A stretch of DNA of 24,978 nt, taken from the NCBI GenBank assembly GCA_002450925.1, contig DKAU01000019.1, forward strand, positions 13,806-38,783. The letters are read 5' to 3'. Shown here piece by piece: positions 7,752 through 14,770 of this stretch (its first letter is position 1; the number at the start of each line of letters is the position of its first letter). A model generated the notes under the pieces. It searched no databases and was not told the DNA's origin. It saw only the letters and a program-made list of their open reading frames with translations. A program made the position numbers and the translations under genes. Origin of the DNA: Thiobacillus sp. UBA6918. Its GTDB lineage: Bacteria > Pseudomonadota > Gammaproteobacteria > Burkholderiales > Thiobacillaceae.

Positions 7752-9577
7752 CCTGTGTATTGTTGTTTTTCTCTCTTTGCGCAATCGGGGCTGAAGATAA
7801 CGCGCTAAGAAACCAGCTGGTCAATCACCCTTCACCATATCTGGCGCTGCACGGATCTGATCCGGTGGCTTGGCAGGAATGGAATGCAGAGACGGTGTCG
7901 CGCGCAAGGCGTGAAAACAAACTGCTTTATGTTTCTGTTGGTTATTACGCATGCCACTGGTGCCATGTTATGCAGCGAGAGTCCTACAAGAACTCGGAAA
8001 TTGCAGCGCTGCTCAACAGAGATTTCATTCCGGTAAAGGTTGATCGTGAACTTCATACCGGCCTTGATGATGCGCTTCAGGAATTTTCCGCACAATTGCT
8101 GAAAATCGGCGGGTGGCCGCTCAATGCCTTTGTGACCCCAGAAGGCTTTCCGGTTTATGTTGTTCTCTATACGCCACCAAAAGATTTTCAGAATGTGCTC
8201 ATGCGGCTTTCGGATAAATGGAAAGACGACAATGCAGTCATGAAAGAGCTTGCACGTCAGGCTGCGTCGGGACAGAAGCAGCAGATTCCCAGGCAGCCGG
8301 TAAACGCTTCCATGCAAGGCAAATGGGAGAAAGGTTTTCTCCAGCAAGTCCGGACGGAGATGGATGAGCTCCACGGTGGATTCGGCGAAGTCAGCAAATT
8401 CCCCATGGCGCCGCAATTGGGCCTGATCCTGGATATTCTTTCATCAAAACCCGATGCTAGGCTGGAATCATTTTTGCGCTTGACGCTTGACCAAATGGCG
8501 TCGAAAGGGTTGCACGATCATGTCAATGGCGGTTTTTTCCGCTATACCACCGATCCCGGATGGGAGACGCCGCATTTTGAAAAGATGCTTTATGACAACG
8601 CGCTACTGGTGCGAATTTACTTGCGGGCAGCGGAGGTGTTGAACGAGCCGCGATACAAAGCCCTGGCGTTGCAGGCAGTTGATTTCATGCTTGATGGGAT
8701 GGCTTCACCGCAAGGCGGCTTTTTCACAAGCACCTCCGCGGTGGACGAGCAGGGCAGGGAAGGCGCCTACTATTTATGGACTGACGCTGAACTCAGAAAG
8801 GTCCTGGACGTGGAAGAATACAAGGCGGCAGTCCGCGTATGGCGGCTTTCCACGCCACCGCCGTTTGAGTTGGGATACCTGCCAGCTGAATGGGCAGCAC
8901 CTTCCGCCAAAGAACAAAAGATCCTGCTCCCTGCCTATTCCAAACTCAGGGAGGCAGCCAGGAAAAGGATTCTTCCAAAGGATGAGAAACGCAACGCAGG
9001 TCTTAACGGGCTTGCGCTGTCCGCCCTTGCTGACGCAATGCGTGCAGATCCGCGTTATCGCGAGGCGGCAGGGAATGCTTATCTGTTTATCAGGAAACAG
9101 ATCATGGGATCTGACGGTCTGTACAAATCCGTTTCCAGGGGTTCGATTCTCGTGGGGGCGGAATTGGAAGACTATGCTTACGTTGTCGAGGGGCTGATGG
9201 ATTATGCGGCAGCTGCAGGAGAGTCCCAGCCACGCAAGGATGCTCTTTTGCTTGCACGTCTTGCGTGGAAAAGGTTTGCGACTGAACAGGGATGGCGACG
9301 AGAAGAGCAGACTCTTCTTGCCACCCTGCGACCGGAAGCCGTACTAGCCGATGGGCCGGTACCCTCGCCATCTGCCGTTTTGGTCGGAGCTACGCTGGGT
9401 CTGGATGATGGCGAGTTGGGTGCACGTACGCGTGAAGCCTTGCAATGGCATTCGACCACGATGGCCCGTGACCCATTCAGTTATGCGTCACAGATTCGCG
9501 CCTACAGGAAATACCTCAATTCGAATTCTCTTCCGTCTCGGCAGCCTGCCTCGGCCGGCGCGCAACCTGTACGTTGA
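7733..9577 (+). CDS. Secreted DUF255 (YyaL/SPATA20-like) thioredoxin-fold protein
   Basis: This 614-residue protein starts with a hydrophobic segment and a likely signal-peptidase I site after AIGA (residue 20), suggesting export to the periplasm. The DUF255 domain follows: NHPSPYLALHG, PVAWQEW, then the redox-type motif CHWC (74-77) in YYACHWCHVM, and FIPVKVDRE. The rest resembles the alpha/alpha-barrel found in YyaL/SPATA20 proteins, with GGFFRYTTDPGW, HFEKMLYDNALL and GGFFTSTSAVDEQGREG. The family's biochemical function is not established; a thiol-redox or glycosidase-like role is inference only. The protein is somewhat shorter than the ~690 residues usual for YyaL. GGAAG and AGGA precede the ATG, inside zwf. 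The 3' end overlaps the convergent protease gene by 62 bases. Confidence 0.88.
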   Translation: MAKQFVACVLLFFSLCAIGAEDNALRNQLVNHPSPYLALHGSDPVAWQEWNAETVSRARRENKLLYVSVGYYACHWCHVMQRESYKNSEIAALLNRDFIPVKVDRELHTGLDDALQEFSAQLLKIGGWPLNAFVTPEGFPVYVVLYTPPKDFQNVLMRLSDKWKDDNAVMKELARQAASGQKQQIPRQPVNASMQGKWEKGFLQQVRTEMDELHGGFGEVSKFPMAPQLGLILDILSSKPDARLESFLRLTLDQMASKGLHDHVNGGFFRYTTDPGWETPHFEKMLYDNALLVRIYLRAAEVLNEPRYKALALQAVDFMLDGMASPQGGFFTSTSAVDEQGREGAYYLWTDAELRKVLDVEEYKAAVRVWRLSTPPPFELGYLPAEWAAPSAKEQKILLPAYSKLREAARKRILPKDEKRNAGLNGLALSALADAMRADPRYREAAGNAYLFIRKQIMGSDGLYKSVSRGSILVGAELEDYAYVVEGLMDYAAAAGESQPRKDALLLARLAWKRFATEQGWRREEQTLLATLRPEAVLADGPVPSPSAVLVGATLGLDDGELGARTREALQWHSTTMARDPFSYASQIRAYRKYLNSNSLPSRQPASAGAQPVR

Positions 9578-10685
9578 ATTCAACCGGTTGATTCTTGCGA
9601 GCCAGCGAGAGTCTGGCTGTTTCACCGGGCTTGAGCACCGCTATCAGGTTCAGCAAGGAAGAGGAATCGGATACAGGTTTGTTGTTGACTTGAAGCAATA
9701 CATCCCCGGGTTTTACGCCTGAGCGGTCAGCTGGCCCACCCTTTAAAACGCCGGCAATCAGCACACCTTCGTTGTTTTTCAAGCCAAAGGATTCAACCAA
9801 CTCTGGTGAAAGATCCTGAACTTCTATGCCTACCCAGCCACGGGTGACTACACCTTCACGGATGATTTGTTCCATCACTTGCCTTGCCAAGCTGACTGGG
9901 ATGGCGAAACCAATACCCTGGGAACCTCCAGTTCGAGAATAGATAGCACTGTTTACGCCGACCAGGTTGCCGGCGGCATCCACCAGCGCACCTCCCGAGT
10001 TGCCAGGGTTGATGGCAGCATCAGTCTGTATGAAGTTTTCGAAGGTATTGATGCCGAGATGCGAACGCCCCAGTGCACTGACAATTCCCAACGTCACTGT
10101 TTGCCCAACACCGAACGGGTTGCCTACAGCCAGCACCCAGTCACCTACTCGTAGGCTGTCGGCTTGGGCAAAAGTGATCGCAGGCAACTTGTTGGCATCG
10201 ATCTTGAGCACGGCAAGATCGGTTTCCGGATCGCTGCCGACTACCTTGGCTGGCAAGGTACGGCCATCAGAAAGTGCAACCTGAATTTCGTCGGCGCCAT
10301 CGACAACATGGTGGTTGGTCAGGATGTAACCATTCGGGCTGACGATGACCCCGGAACCCAGATTGGAAACCTGCTGCGGGCGGGGGTCATACCTGTCGCC
10401 GAAAAAATGACGAAATACAGGGTCGTCCATCAGCGGGCTTCGCGAACCGCGTACCTGCTTCTTGGTGAAAATGTTTACCACGGCCGGGATGGCCTGCTTG
10501 GCGGCATCTGCAAAGGAGTTCGTTGAAATGGCAGGCGTGCCGCTGATTACCTGGCGTATGGTCAGCCCGTCGGTAGTCAGCCCCGGACGCCAACGTAAAA
10601 GATCAGGTTTGAACAGGGCAACAACGAACAAAACGGCCAGAGTGATGGTGACAGCCTGTGCAAACAGCAGCCAATATTTACGCAT
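9516..10685 (-). CDS. Membrane-anchored HtrA-type serine protease (DegS/AlgW-like)
   Basis: This is a periplasmic quality-control protease of the trypsin-like HtrA family. I chose ATG 10685 (389 residues), preceded by AGGA, over a TTG four codons upstream. One N-terminal membrane helix (about residues 4-25) anchors it. The catalytic triad is complete: His in LTNHH (about 125), Asp in DPETDLAVLKID (about 156) and Ser in NPGNSGGALVD (about 230). A single PDZ domain follows, with GVLIAGVLKGGPADRSGVKP. One PDZ plus a membrane anchor matches the DegS/AlgW/HhoB type rather than soluble DegP, so it may start sigma-E-like envelope-stress signalling (inference; no rseA or mucA nearby). It is divergent from petABC and convergent with the DUF255 gene. 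DegS, AlgW and HhoB naming cannot be separated by eye. Confidence 0.93.
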   Translation of the reverse strand: MRKYWLLFAQAVTITLAVLFVVALFKPDLLRWRPGLTTDGLTIRQVISGTPAISTNSFADAAKQAIPAVVNIFTKKQVRGSRSPLMDDPVFRHFFGDRYDPRPQQVSNLGSGVIVSPNGYILTNHHVVDGADEIQVALSDGRTLPAKVVGSDPETDLAVLKIDANKLPAITFAQADSLRVGDWVLAVGNPFGVGQTVTLGIVSALGRSHLGINTFENFIQTDAAINPGNSGGALVDAAGNLVGVNSAIYSRTGGSQGIGFAIPVSLARQVMEQIIREGVVTRGWVGIEVQDLSPELVESFGLKNNEGVLIAGVLKGGPADRSGVKPGDVLLQVNNKPVSDSSSLLNLIAVLKPGETARLSLARKNQPVEFNVQVARRPRQAAETEENSN

Positions 10686-10714
10686 AACATCCTGCAAACA
10701 AAGGGAATAAAAGA

Positions 10715-10720
10715 ATTATA
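10715..10720 (-). promoter_or_regulatory. Candidate -10 box for the HtrA-type protease
   Basis: In the 138 bases between the divergent protease and petA starts, the minus strand holds a perfect TATAAT, 29 bases upstream of the preferred ATG. The position 17 bases further upstream reads CATAAA, a poor -35. No sigma-E-like GGAACTT / TCTGA pair was seen. On the petA side, TAGAAT at about 10786-10791 is a possible -10 with a weak -35, 33 bases before petA. Confidence 0.4.
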
Positions 10721-10823
10721 ACCTCACAACACTTGAATTTATGGTGTCATCAGGCTTCCAGTTGGATACTCAAATTGGTTAGAATGCACCAGATTTTTCA
10801 AACCATAGCATCGGGTAGGAGTG

Positions 10824-11429
10824 ATGAGCCAACAAAACGTGGATCGTGAGAGACGCAAGTTTTTAGTGGCGGCTACTACTGCCGTAGGTACCGTAGGTGC
10901 CGCGGCTGTAGCATGGCCTTTTATAGCAAGTATGCTACCCAGTGCGCGGGCCAAGGCTGCAGGCGCCCCGGTCGAGGTAGATATCAGCAAGATCGAACCG
11001 GGTGCGATTATCGCAGTCGAATGGCGCGGCAAGCCAGTGTGGGTCGTGCATCGTACCAAGGAAATGCTGGATCTTCTTGGCAAGCACGATGACATTCTGG
11101 CCGACCCCCAATCAGAAGCCCCTCAACAACCTGATTACTGCAAGAACGGGACACGTTCCATCAAGCCAGAGTATCTCGTGGCCGTCGGCATCTGTACTCA
11201 CCTCGGATGCTCGCCAACCTACCGCAAGGAAATCGGCGCGGCTGACCTTGGTGCAGATTGGCCTGGCGGCTTCTTCTGTCCCTGCCATGGTTCCCGTTTC
11301 GACCTCGCCGCACGCGTTTACAAGGGCGTGCCTGCCCCAACAAACCTGGTGATTCCACCGCACAAATATGTCAGCGAAAGCCTGCTGCTTGTGGGGATCG
11401 ACAGTAAAGTGGAAAGCGTAGGAGCCTAA
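10824..11429 (+). CDS. petA: Ubiquinol-cytochrome c reductase, Rieske iron-sulfur subunit
   Basis: It carries the Rieske 2Fe-2S cluster that takes the first electron from quinol at the Qo site of the cytochrome bc1 complex. The 201-residue protein begins with RERRKFL and a single hydrophobic anchor, the Tat-type signal anchor usual for this subunit. The cluster ligands are in CTHLGC (C124, H126, C129) and CPCHG (C152, C154, H155); C129 and C154 would form the structural disulfide. ATG 10824 directly follows an in-frame GTG. AGGAG ends only two bases before it, a tight but workable spacing. It is the first gene of petABC, with petB four bases downstream. Confidence 0.97.
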   Translation: MSQQNVDRERRKFLVAATTAVGTVGAAAVAWPFIASMLPSARAKAAGAPVEVDISKIEPGAIIAVEWRGKPVWVVHRTKEMLDLLGKHDDILADPQSEAPQQPDYCKNGTRSIKPEYLVAVGICTHLGCSPTYRKEIGAADLGADWPGGFFCPCHGSRFDLAARVYKGVPAPTNLVIPPHKYVSESLLLVGIDSKVESVGA

Positions 11430-11433
11430 CTAA

Positions 11434-12690
11434 ATGAATGCCTTGCAAAAACTCCTTGGTTGGGTGGATGACCGATTCCCGCTGACAGCAACCTGGAAAG
11501 CGCATCTGTCCGAATACTATGCGCCCAAAAACTTCAATTTCTGGTACTTCTTCGGCTCTCTAGCGCTGCTGGTGCTGGTGCTCCAGATCGTGACCGGCAT
11601 CTTTCTGGTCATGCATTACAAGCCGGACGGATCCCTTAACTCCGCAGGTGTGCCTGTGGCTTTTGCCTCGGTCGAATACATCATGCGCGATGTGGACTGG
11701 GGCTGGCTGATTCGATACCTGCACTCCACGGGTGCTTCAGCTTTCTTTATCGTGGTTTACCTGCACATGTTCCGCGGCCTGATCTACGGGTCCTTCCGCA
11801 AACCACGCGAACTGATCTGGATTTTCGGCGTGATTATTTATCTTGCGCTGATGGCCGAGGCCTTTATGGGCTACTTGCTGCCATGGGGACAGATGTCCTA
11901 CTGGGGCGCACAGGTGATCATCAACCTTTTCTCGGCCGTGCCTTTCATTGGTGAGGATCTTTCACTCTGGATTCGGGGCGACTTCGTGGTTGGCGATGCA
12001 ACACTGAATCGTTTCTTCTCTTTCCATGTGATTGCCGTACCGCTGGTGCTGCTGGCATTGGTTGCTGCACACCTCGTGGCATTGCATGAAGTCGGTTCCA
12101 ACAACCCGGATGGTATCGAGATCAAGAAGAAAAAGAATCCCGAGACCGGCATTCCGCTGGACGGCATCCCCTTCCATCCTTACTACACTGTGAAGGACAT
12201 TCTGGGTGTCGTGGTATTCCTGATTGTGTTCTCGGCAATTGTCTTCTTTGCGCCCGAGCTGGGTGGTTACTTCCTTGAAGCCAACAACTTCATCCCGGCC
12301 GATCCGCTGAAGACGCCTGCGCATATTGCGCCTGTCTGGTACTTCACGCCTTACTACGCCATCCTGCGCGCCGTGCCTCCGATGTTTGGCTCCCAGTTCC
12401 CTGGCGTTTTGTTGATGGGTGTTGCCGTACTGATCTTCTTTGCATTGCCATGGCTGGACAAGGCTCCAGTCAAGTCCATCCGTTACCGTGGCGCCATCTA
12501 CAAGTGGTTCCTGGCTGCCTTCGTGGTGTCGTTCATCGGTTTGGGCTGGCTCGGCATTCTGCCTGCCACCCCGCTGTATACCTGGATTGCGCGCGTACTG
12601 TCTTTGGTTTATTTCGCGTTCTTCCTGCTCATGCCCTGGTATACCAAGATTGATAAAACCAAACCCGAACCGGAAAGGGTGACTGGCTAA
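11434..12690 (+). CDS. petB: Cytochrome b of the bc1 complex
   Basis: This is the central membrane subunit holding hemes bL and bH and both quinone sites. It is 418 residues long, as expected for the fused eight-helix bacterial form. Heme ligands are H97 and H111 (YLHSTG, YLHMF) and H198 and H213 (FFSFHVIAV, AAHLVALHEVG). Fourteen residues separate the second pair, one more than in mitochondrial or Rhodobacter cytochrome b. The Qo motif is PVWY (300-303, bases 12331-12342) instead of PEWY. I recall both variants from beta- and gamma-proteobacterial cytochrome b, so this is probably lineage-typical. GGAG stands at a suitable distance before the ATG, within the end of petA. Its TAA stop shares one base with the petC ATG. 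Confidence 0.98.
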   Translation: MNALQKLLGWVDDRFPLTATWKAHLSEYYAPKNFNFWYFFGSLALLVLVLQIVTGIFLVMHYKPDGSLNSAGVPVAFASVEYIMRDVDWGWLIRYLHSTGASAFFIVVYLHMFRGLIYGSFRKPRELIWIFGVIIYLALMAEAFMGYLLPWGQMSYWGAQVIINLFSAVPFIGEDLSLWIRGDFVVGDATLNRFFSFHVIAVPLVLLALVAAHLVALHEVGSNNPDGIEIKKKKNPETGIPLDGIPFHPYYTVKDILGVVVFLIVFSAIVFFAPELGGYFLEANNFIPADPLKTPAHIAPVWYFTPYYAILRAVPPMFGSQFPGVLLMGVAVLIFFALPWLDKAPVKSIRYRGAIYKWFLAAFVVSFIGLGWLGILPATPLYTWIARVLSLVYFAFFLLMPWYTKIDKTKPEPERVTG

Positions 12691-13433
12691 TGAAAACCAT
12701 CAAACATCTCCTTACCCTGCTGGCCTTCGTGCCTCTGCTGGCGGCTGCTTCGGGCGGCGAGCAAATGCACCTGGACAAGGCGCCGGTCAACATTAATGAC
12801 CAGGCATCCCTGCAGCGCGGTGCAAAAATGTTCATCAACTATTGCCTGAATTGTCACTCGGCGAGCTACATGCGCTATTCGCGACTTCAGGATCTGGGGT
12901 TGACGGAACAGCAGATCAAGGACAATCTCCTTTTCGCGACAGATAAGATCGGCGATACGATGAACGTTGCCTTTAACTACAGGGACTCCAAAGCCTGGTT
13001 TGGTGCAGCTCCACCGGATCTTTCCGTAATTGCACGTTCACGTGGCGCGGACTGGCTCTACACCTATCTGCGCAGTTTCTACCGTGACGACAGCCGTCCC
13101 ACAGGCTGGAACAACATCGTATTCGACAAGGTCGGCATGCCTCATGTAATGGTTTCCCTTCAGGGTGAGCAGATTGCTCATTTCAAGAAGGAAACCGACC
13201 ATGAGGGCAAGGAACACGAAGTGTTCGAGCGCTTTGAACTGGTCAAGGCCGGCAAGGTTTCACAGGCCGAGTACGACATGAATGTGGGCGATCTGGTGAA
13301 CTACCTTGCCTGGATGGCAGAGCCTGCACAGAACAAGCGCATGCAGACTGGCTTGCTGGTACTGGCTTTCCTGGCCGTTTTCTTTGTGGTTGCTTATTAC
13401 CTCAAGAAGGAATTCTGGAAAGACGTGCATTAA
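12690..13433 (+). CDS. petC: Cytochrome c1 of the bc1 complex
   Basis: It passes electrons from the Rieske protein to soluble cytochrome c on the periplasmic side. The 247-residue precursor has an N-terminal signal sequence ending near LAAASGG (about residue 20). Covalent heme is bound by CLNCH (52-56), and GMPHVM is the probable methionine-ligand region. A single C-terminal helix (about 219-237), followed by KKEFWKD, anchors the protein. All features fit the family and nothing is missing. The start overlaps the petB stop by one base (TAATG), so the subunits are likely made by coupled translation. A hairpin follows 26 bases downstream. Confidence 0.97.
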   Translation: MKTIKHLLTLLAFVPLLAAASGGEQMHLDKAPVNINDQASLQRGAKMFINYCLNCHSASYMRYSRLQDLGLTEQQIKDNLLFATDKIGDTMNVAFNYRDSKAWFGAAPPDLSVIARSRGADWLYTYLRSFYRDDSRPTGWNNIVFDKVGMPHVMVSLQGEQIAHFKKETDHEGKEHEVFERFELVKAGKVSQAEYDMNVGDLVNYLAWMAEPAQNKRMQTGLLVLAFLAVFFVVAYYLKKEFWKDVH

Positions 13434-13458
13434 ACGAGCCAGACGGACATGTTGCGCG

Positions 13459-13490
13459 AGCCGGACCCGTGTCCGGCTTTCGCCTTTATT
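13459..13490 (+). terminator. Hairpin after petABC, possible leaky terminator
   Basis: AGCCGGAC (13459-13466) pairs perfectly with GTCCGGCT (13471-13478) around a CCGT loop. The sequence after it, TTCGCCTTTATT, is T-rich but broken. This is a plausible weak Rho-independent terminator or an mRNA-stabilising 3' end between petABC and sspAB. Since the T-run is imperfect, read-through into sspA is likely. Confidence 0.55.
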
Positions 13491-13522
13491 AAGCACATGA
13501 AAATGAAACGAGAATTCAAGTC

Positions 13523-14122
13523 ATGATGAGACTCTATTCCGGGACAATCGATCCCTACAGCCATCGTTGCCGCATTGTCCTCTATGAAAAGGGCATGGAT
13601 TTCGAGGTTATTGATGTTGATCTGCACAACAAGCCGGAAGACCTAGCGGTAATAAACCCCTACAACAAGGTGCCGGTTCTGGTAGATAGAGACCTTGTGC
13701 TCTACGAAGCGAACATCATCAATGAGTACATTGATGAGCGATTCCCGCATCCTCAGTTGATGCCGCCGGATCCAGTCATGCGTGCCCGCGCACGCCTGGT
13801 TCTGCACAACTTCGAGAACGACCTGTTTGCTCAGGTCAACCTTCTTGAGCATGGCGGTCAGAAAGCTGCGGATGGCGCCCGTCTTGCCATTCGCGACAGC
13901 CTTACCCAGCTGACACCCATCCTGGACAAGCAGAAATACCTGCTCAATGATGAGTTCTCGATGCTTGATGTGTCGATCGCTCCTCTGCTGTGGCGCCTTG
14001 AACATTACGAAATCAATCTTCCCAAGCAGGCTGCCTCGGTGTTGAAATACCGTGAACGACTGTTTTCGCGCCCGGCATTTATCGAGGCGCTGACGCCGAC
14101 CGAAAAGGCCATGCGAAAGTAA
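13523..14122 (+). CDS. sspA: Stringent starvation protein A (GST-fold, RNA polymerase-associated)
   Basis: SspA proteins bind RNA polymerase holoenzyme and alter transcription in stationary phase and stress, without glutathione transferase activity in studied cases. The 199-residue protein has a thioredoxin-like N-terminal domain (MRLYSG, DPYSHRCRIVLYEKGM), the NPYNKVPVLVD loop with its cis-proline and LYEANIINEYIDE. An all-helical GST C-terminal domain follows, including FSMLDVSIAPLLWRL. Two ATGs in tandem (13523, 13526) make the exact start uncertain by one residue, and the Shine-Dalgarno is weak. It follows petABC and precedes sspB, the usual order in beta- and gamma-proteobacteria. Confidence 0.93.
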   Translation: MMRLYSGTIDPYSHRCRIVLYEKGMDFEVIDVDLHNKPEDLAVINPYNKVPVLVDRDLVLYEANIINEYIDERFPHPQLMPPDPVMRARARLVLHNFENDLFAQVNLLEHGGQKAADGARLAIRDSLTQLTPILDKQKYLLNDEFSMLDVSIAPLLWRLEHYEINLPKQAASVLKYRERLFSRPAFIEALTPTEKAMRK

Positions 14123-14138
14123 GGCAGGGCTGGTCGTT

Positions 14139-14543
14139 ATGCTGTCTACGCGTCCATACCTTGTTCGCGCCATTTACGAATGGTGTGTGGACTCAGGATT
14201 CACCCCCCACGTTCTTGTGCATGTGGATGAACATACGCGGGTGCCTGTGGGTTATGTCAAGGACGGCCAGATTGTTTTGAACGTAGCATCCAATGCGGTG
14301 CGTGATCTTGCCATCGACAATGACTGGATCATGTTTTCTGCCAGATTCTCCGGGGTGTCGCAGGAAATTGCCATCCCCATGAATCGCGTGGCCGCCATTT
14401 TTGCACGTGAAAATGGACAGGGCATGCACTTTGAGGTGCAGGATGCGGCTGAGGGTGAGGAAGTGGTTCAAGCAACAGGGATGCCCGAGGATGAGCCTCC
14501 TGAACCGCCCAAGGGCAGGCCTCAACTCAAGGTAGTCAAATAA
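14139..14543 (+). CDS. sspB: ClpXP protease specificity-enhancing factor SspB
   Basis: SspB tethers ssrA-tagged and certain other substrates to ClpX, speeding degradation of stalled-ribosome products. The 134-residue protein has the folded substrate-binding domain up front (RPYLVRAIYEWC, HVLVHVD, IVLNVASNAVRDL, FSARFSGVSQEI). It then has an acidic, flexible linker rich in E and P and a C-terminal tail RPQLKVVK, which matches the ClpX-docking motif of known SspB proteins. AGGG stands upstream of the ATG in the 16-base gap after sspA, so the two are co-transcribed. Length and layout are normal. Confidence 0.94.
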   Translation: MLSTRPYLVRAIYEWCVDSGFTPHVLVHVDEHTRVPVGYVKDGQIVLNVASNAVRDLAIDNDWIMFSARFSGVSQEIAIPMNRVAAIFARENGQGMHFEVQDAAEGEEVVQATGMPEDEPPEPPKGRPQLKVVK

Positions 14544-14570
14544 CACAGGTTAGTTGTGCGTCTTTTAGCG

Positions 14571-14576
14571 TAAAAT
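14571..14576 (+). promoter_or_regulatory. Candidate -10 box for tRNA-Thr
   Basis: TAAAAT lies 12 bases before the mature tRNA and is followed by the GC-rich discriminator GCGCTCCCGCG, typical of stable-RNA promoters under stringent control. No good -35 is found at 16-18 bases; TTGTGC is only 11 bases upstream. Co-transcription with sspB remains possible. Confidence 0.4.
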
Positions 14577-14588
14577 GCGCTCCCGCGT

Positions 14589-14664
14589 GCCGGCTTAGCT
14601 CAGTTGGTAGAGCAACCGCCTTGTAAGCGGTAGGTCATCTGTTCGAGTCAGATAGCCGGCACCA
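14589..14664 (+). tRNA. tRNA-Thr (anticodon TGT)
   Basis: The sequence folds as a complete cloverleaf. The acceptor GCCGGCT pairs with AGCCGGC, the D-arm is GCTC...GAGC, and the anticodon stem ACCGC/GCGGT closes the loop CTTGTAA, whose anticodon TGT decodes ACA threonine codons. The T-arm is ATCTG/CAGAT with loop TTCGAGT. The 3' CCA is encoded. It sits alone between sspB and sucC, on the same strand as both. Confidence 0.97.
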
Positions 14665-14770
14665 ATCCCATTCTCCTTTATCGGGCCTGTTCCTTGCCAA
14701 GATATTGCAAGTGACTTTCGTAATGACCGGAATTACTGGAAAATCCTAGTTTTCCCATTTCGGTTTCCCC

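Noticed and set aside
14693..14711. Terminator after tRNA-Thr (CTTGC/GCAAG hairpin)
   Set aside because: Only a five-base stem with a nine-base loop and no T-run.
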